Origin: Planomicrobium sp. Y74
GTDB lineage: Bacteria > Bacillota > Bacilli > Bacillales_A > Planococcaceae
Direction of reading: 5' to 3'
DNA length: 64,000 bases
Assembly (NCBI RefSeq): GCF_003668635.1
Contig: NZ_RCWH01000009.1
Span: 37,037-101,036, forward strand
Shown here in pieces: positions 62,433 to 64,000 of this stretch; position 1 is the first letter of the stretch, and the number at the start of each line of letters is the position of its first letter. The notes beneath the pieces are model-generated. The model made no database searches. It was given only the letters and a program-made list of their open reading frames with translations, and had not been told where the DNA came from. The position numbers and the translations under genes are program-made.

Positions 62433-62464
62433 AAAAGAGTCGTCTATCAGGTTGACTCTTTTTT
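62433..62464 (+). terminator. Rho-independent terminator
   Basis: AAAAGAGTC and GACTCTTTTTT pair around a 12-nt loop. Confidence 0.88.
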
Positions 62465-62563
62465 GTGCTTCATACTCTGTAAGAAAGCCAGCATTCTGTG
62501 TTTCGCAACGCTTTATTGTTCAAAGAAGCATACAAATATCCAATAAAGGTAAGCGTTTTCATT

Positions 62564-62842
62564 TTACTGCATTGAATCTCTCTCTTGGTTATCTGCTTCT
62601 GTTACCTTTTGCTTGCAGCATTCTACTAACAGGAAAAGAAGCCTTTTCTCGCCTATAAATGCTTCTGGGTGAGTCCAAAGCTGATGAAAAACCTGAGTGA
62701 TCAGCTGTTCACATAAGAGATCCTCTGACTTCCTAGTCCAACAAACCCTCCATAAGAGTATATGATACTTATCCACGATTATCTCAAATGCCCATTTGTC
62801 ATGATCTGCTATTCTTTTTAGCAAGTCTTCATCTATAGACAT
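62564..62842 (-). CDS. Truncated ECF-like sigma factor (region 2 only)
   Basis: The 92-residue protein begins MSIDEDLLKRIADHDKWAFEI (GGAGGGG upstream) and matches sigma-70 region 2 of ECF factors (AFEIIVDKYHILLWRVC, DLLCEQLITQVFHQLW). Region 4, needed for -35 recognition, is absent: the frame stops after VTEADNQERDSMQ. It may be a 3'-truncated gene, or a region-2-only protein working with a partner. No anti-sigma gene is adjacent; a CHRD protein gene lies upstream. Confidence 0.65.
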   Translation of the reverse strand: MSIDEDLLKRIADHDKWAFEIIVDKYHILLWRVCWTRKSEDLLCEQLITQVFHQLWTHPEAFIGEKRLLFLLVECCKQKVTEADNQERDSMQ

Positions 62843-62963
62843 ATTTCCCCCTCCATTCACTTCTTAATACTCACAAAAAATAACTAAAAACATTTTTTTG
62901 ACATAGGATTAATAAGAATATAAACAATAATAAATAAAAAGGAAAACCGCAATTTTATGTGGC

Positions 62964-63024
62964 TGAACTGAACCCCAATTGGTAGACGCTTTAAAAAAAG
63001 CGATGCCATTTGGGGTTCAGTTCA
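62964..63024. mobile_element. 61-bp MITE-like inverted repeat
   Basis: 19-bp terminal inverted repeats (TGAACTGAACCCCAATTGG against the same with one mismatch) enclose 23 bp containing CGCTTT/AAAGCG. The TGAACTGxACCCC form is like ends of IS3/IS150-group elements, so this may be an internally deleted derivative. Around it, 62843-63257 shows no gene. Confidence 0.5.
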
Positions 63025-63256
63025 CACATAATCTCTATATTAGTCGATTTTAGTTAACAGTTTTCCGACTCTGCCACTACAAAATTCAATCTAATTTCCT
63101 CTAAATCCCCTTCCAGCCATCATCCGATTTACTAGTGCTCTTATATAAGTGGAAAGAAATATAATTGTCTCAGTTTCTAATTTTCCACTTCACCAGTAGA
63201 TAAACTTATTTAAAAAGACGTTACTCACTTCACGTCACTTTAGCTATTAACAAAAC

Positions 63257-63302
63257 AAAAAAGCTGAACTTCTGTTATCTCTCATAACAGGATTTCAGCT
63301 TT
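63257..63302 (-). terminator. Terminator of the CHRD gene
   Basis: On the minus strand AAAGCTGAAATCCTGTTAT pairs with ATAACAGAAGTTCAGCTTT and is followed by TTTGTTTTG. Confidence 0.88.
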
Positions 63303-63316
63303 AAAGAAATGGCTGA

Positions 63317-63913
63317 TTAAGCTGTGGTTTTGTTGCGCCGTCCTATCAGCATTACTCCACCGAGTAGCACTGCGAACATACCGATCATGGTGTAAAGCGG
63401 ACCATTTGAAGCGGTGTCTGCCATTTCATCGCCCTCTGCAGCATCTGCCATCAGCTGACCGCGAAGTTCACCATCCGGATATTCTTCCGTATGCAGATTC
63501 ACATAAATTTCGCCGGCTACAAGCGCCATCGAAAACTCCTGCCACGTCATATCTCCGACCAGATCATCTGCCGTTAACGTTCCTGCCGCTATTTCTCCGT
63601 TGTAATCCATTGGTTCTTCGTTTTCAAACAAAAACAACTCCACCGGACCGTTTTCACCAGCTGCGCCGCTATGAAGATGTCCAGCCAATGTAGCATACAG
63701 TTCGTTAGCACTTACTGTGTAATCGATTGACTCTCCGTCTTCACTGACCATGAAATGTGCTTCACCCGTTGCTTCACTGGTGACTGCCGGGACTTCCTGA
63801 TCCGGACTCAAATTCACATGGAATTCCAATCCTTCGTGAGCGGCGGAAACGGCGGCAGCAAATCCTGCGGCTGCCAGCAGCGAGGCCAGCAGTACAACCA
63901 AAAATTTTTTCAT
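63317..63913 (-). CDS. CHRD domain surface protein with sortase-like carboxy terminus
   Basis: The 198-residue protein has a signal peptide (MKKFLVVLLASLLAAAGFAA), a CHRD domain (~28-150; FHVNLSPDQEVPAV, GHLHSGAAGENGPVELFLF, GEIYVNLHTEEYPDGELRGQL), then a short linker, the segment MADTASNGP, a hydrophobic helix and RRNKTTA. The end resembles a wall-sorting signal of the LPxTA class with a degenerate first half (MADTA). It would be anchored in the wall or membrane. GAGAGGAAC precedes the ATG. Confidence 0.85.
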   Translation of the reverse strand: MKKFLVVLLASLLAAAGFAAAVSAAHEGLEFHVNLSPDQEVPAVTSEATGEAHFMVSEDGESIDYTVSANELYATLAGHLHSGAAGENGPVELFLFENEEPMDYNGEIAAGTLTADDLVGDMTWQEFSMALVAGEIYVNLHTEEYPDGELRGQLMADAAEGDEMADTASNGPLYTMIGMFAVLLGGVMLIGRRNKTTA

Positions 63914-64000
63914 TTGTTCCTCTCCTTGTACCCTATTTCACCGAGCAGGTGATACCTTCCAACTACCCTGCCTTCTTATATGTTAGACATATTTATCTGA

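Overview
The window looks like a chromosomal segment of a low-GC Bacillota, most probably a Planococcaceae (Planococcus-like) bacterium. The support is AGGAGG-type ribosome binding sites with frequent TTG and GTG starts, DegU-, MntR-, RsbR-, MreB-, YolD-, YtxH-, MpsC- and RibT-family proteins, an S-layer-homology protease and a Bacillota-type tad pilus cluster. The genus is inference. There are no rRNA, tRNA or CRISPR loci.

Layout. 0-13 kb: the end of a subtilisin-like protease with three SLH repeats, gene relics (bioD, IS3 orfA), a GAF/LuxR regulator and an 11-gene type IVb (Flp/Tad) pilus cluster. 13-20 kb: alkaline phosphatase, lipoproteins, a YibE/F transporter and a HAD phosphatase. 20-26.5 kb: an MntR-controlled manganese ABC transporter with mntR, then a MocR-type regulator and an EamA exporter. 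27-37 kb: a cyclic-di-GMP-I riboswitch controlling a very charged secreted protein, an RsbR paralogue, two DegU-like regulators, an MreB paralogue and a PAS-GGDEF-EAL protein. 37-41 kb: a XerS-like tyrosine recombinase, two dif-like 28-nt inverted repeats, a Fic protein, a DUF3800 protein and a strong candidate structured ncRNA. 41-50 kb: small proteins, including a four-member paralogue family, and several frameshifted genes (third DegU-like gene, ribT, one mpsC-like gene). 50-57 kb: a copper-resistance region (CopB ATPase, Csp-like copper-storage protein, sensor kinase and regulator, YdhK lipoprotein, a broken sialidase-like lipoprotein). 57-64 kb: a MurE paralogue with a DD-carboxypeptidase, a DUF305 protein, an alpha/beta hydrolase, a truncated sigma factor and a CHRD protein.

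Most interesting signals. (1) At 40.79-40.97 kb there is a complete small RNA gene next to DUF3800: consensus promoter, two tandem hairpins sharing their inner stem and loop but with different, fully compensated outer stems, and a terminator. (2) A 28-nt dif-like site lies 37 bp upstream of xerS; a second, inverted one lies beyond DUF3800 and the ncRNA; related palindromes occur at 13.8, 18.3, 23.9 and 26.8 kb. (3) A dispersed intergenic element (conserved box, variable hairpin, often a dif-like palindrome) separates gene modules. Its orientation, and the coding-strand bias, flips near xerS, so this may be the replication terminus. (4) The c-di-GMP riboswitch has a legible ribosome-binding-site switch.

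Caution: four genes between 42 and 56 kb carry single-base or nonsense defects. Two of these lie in homopolymers, so some may be assembly errors.
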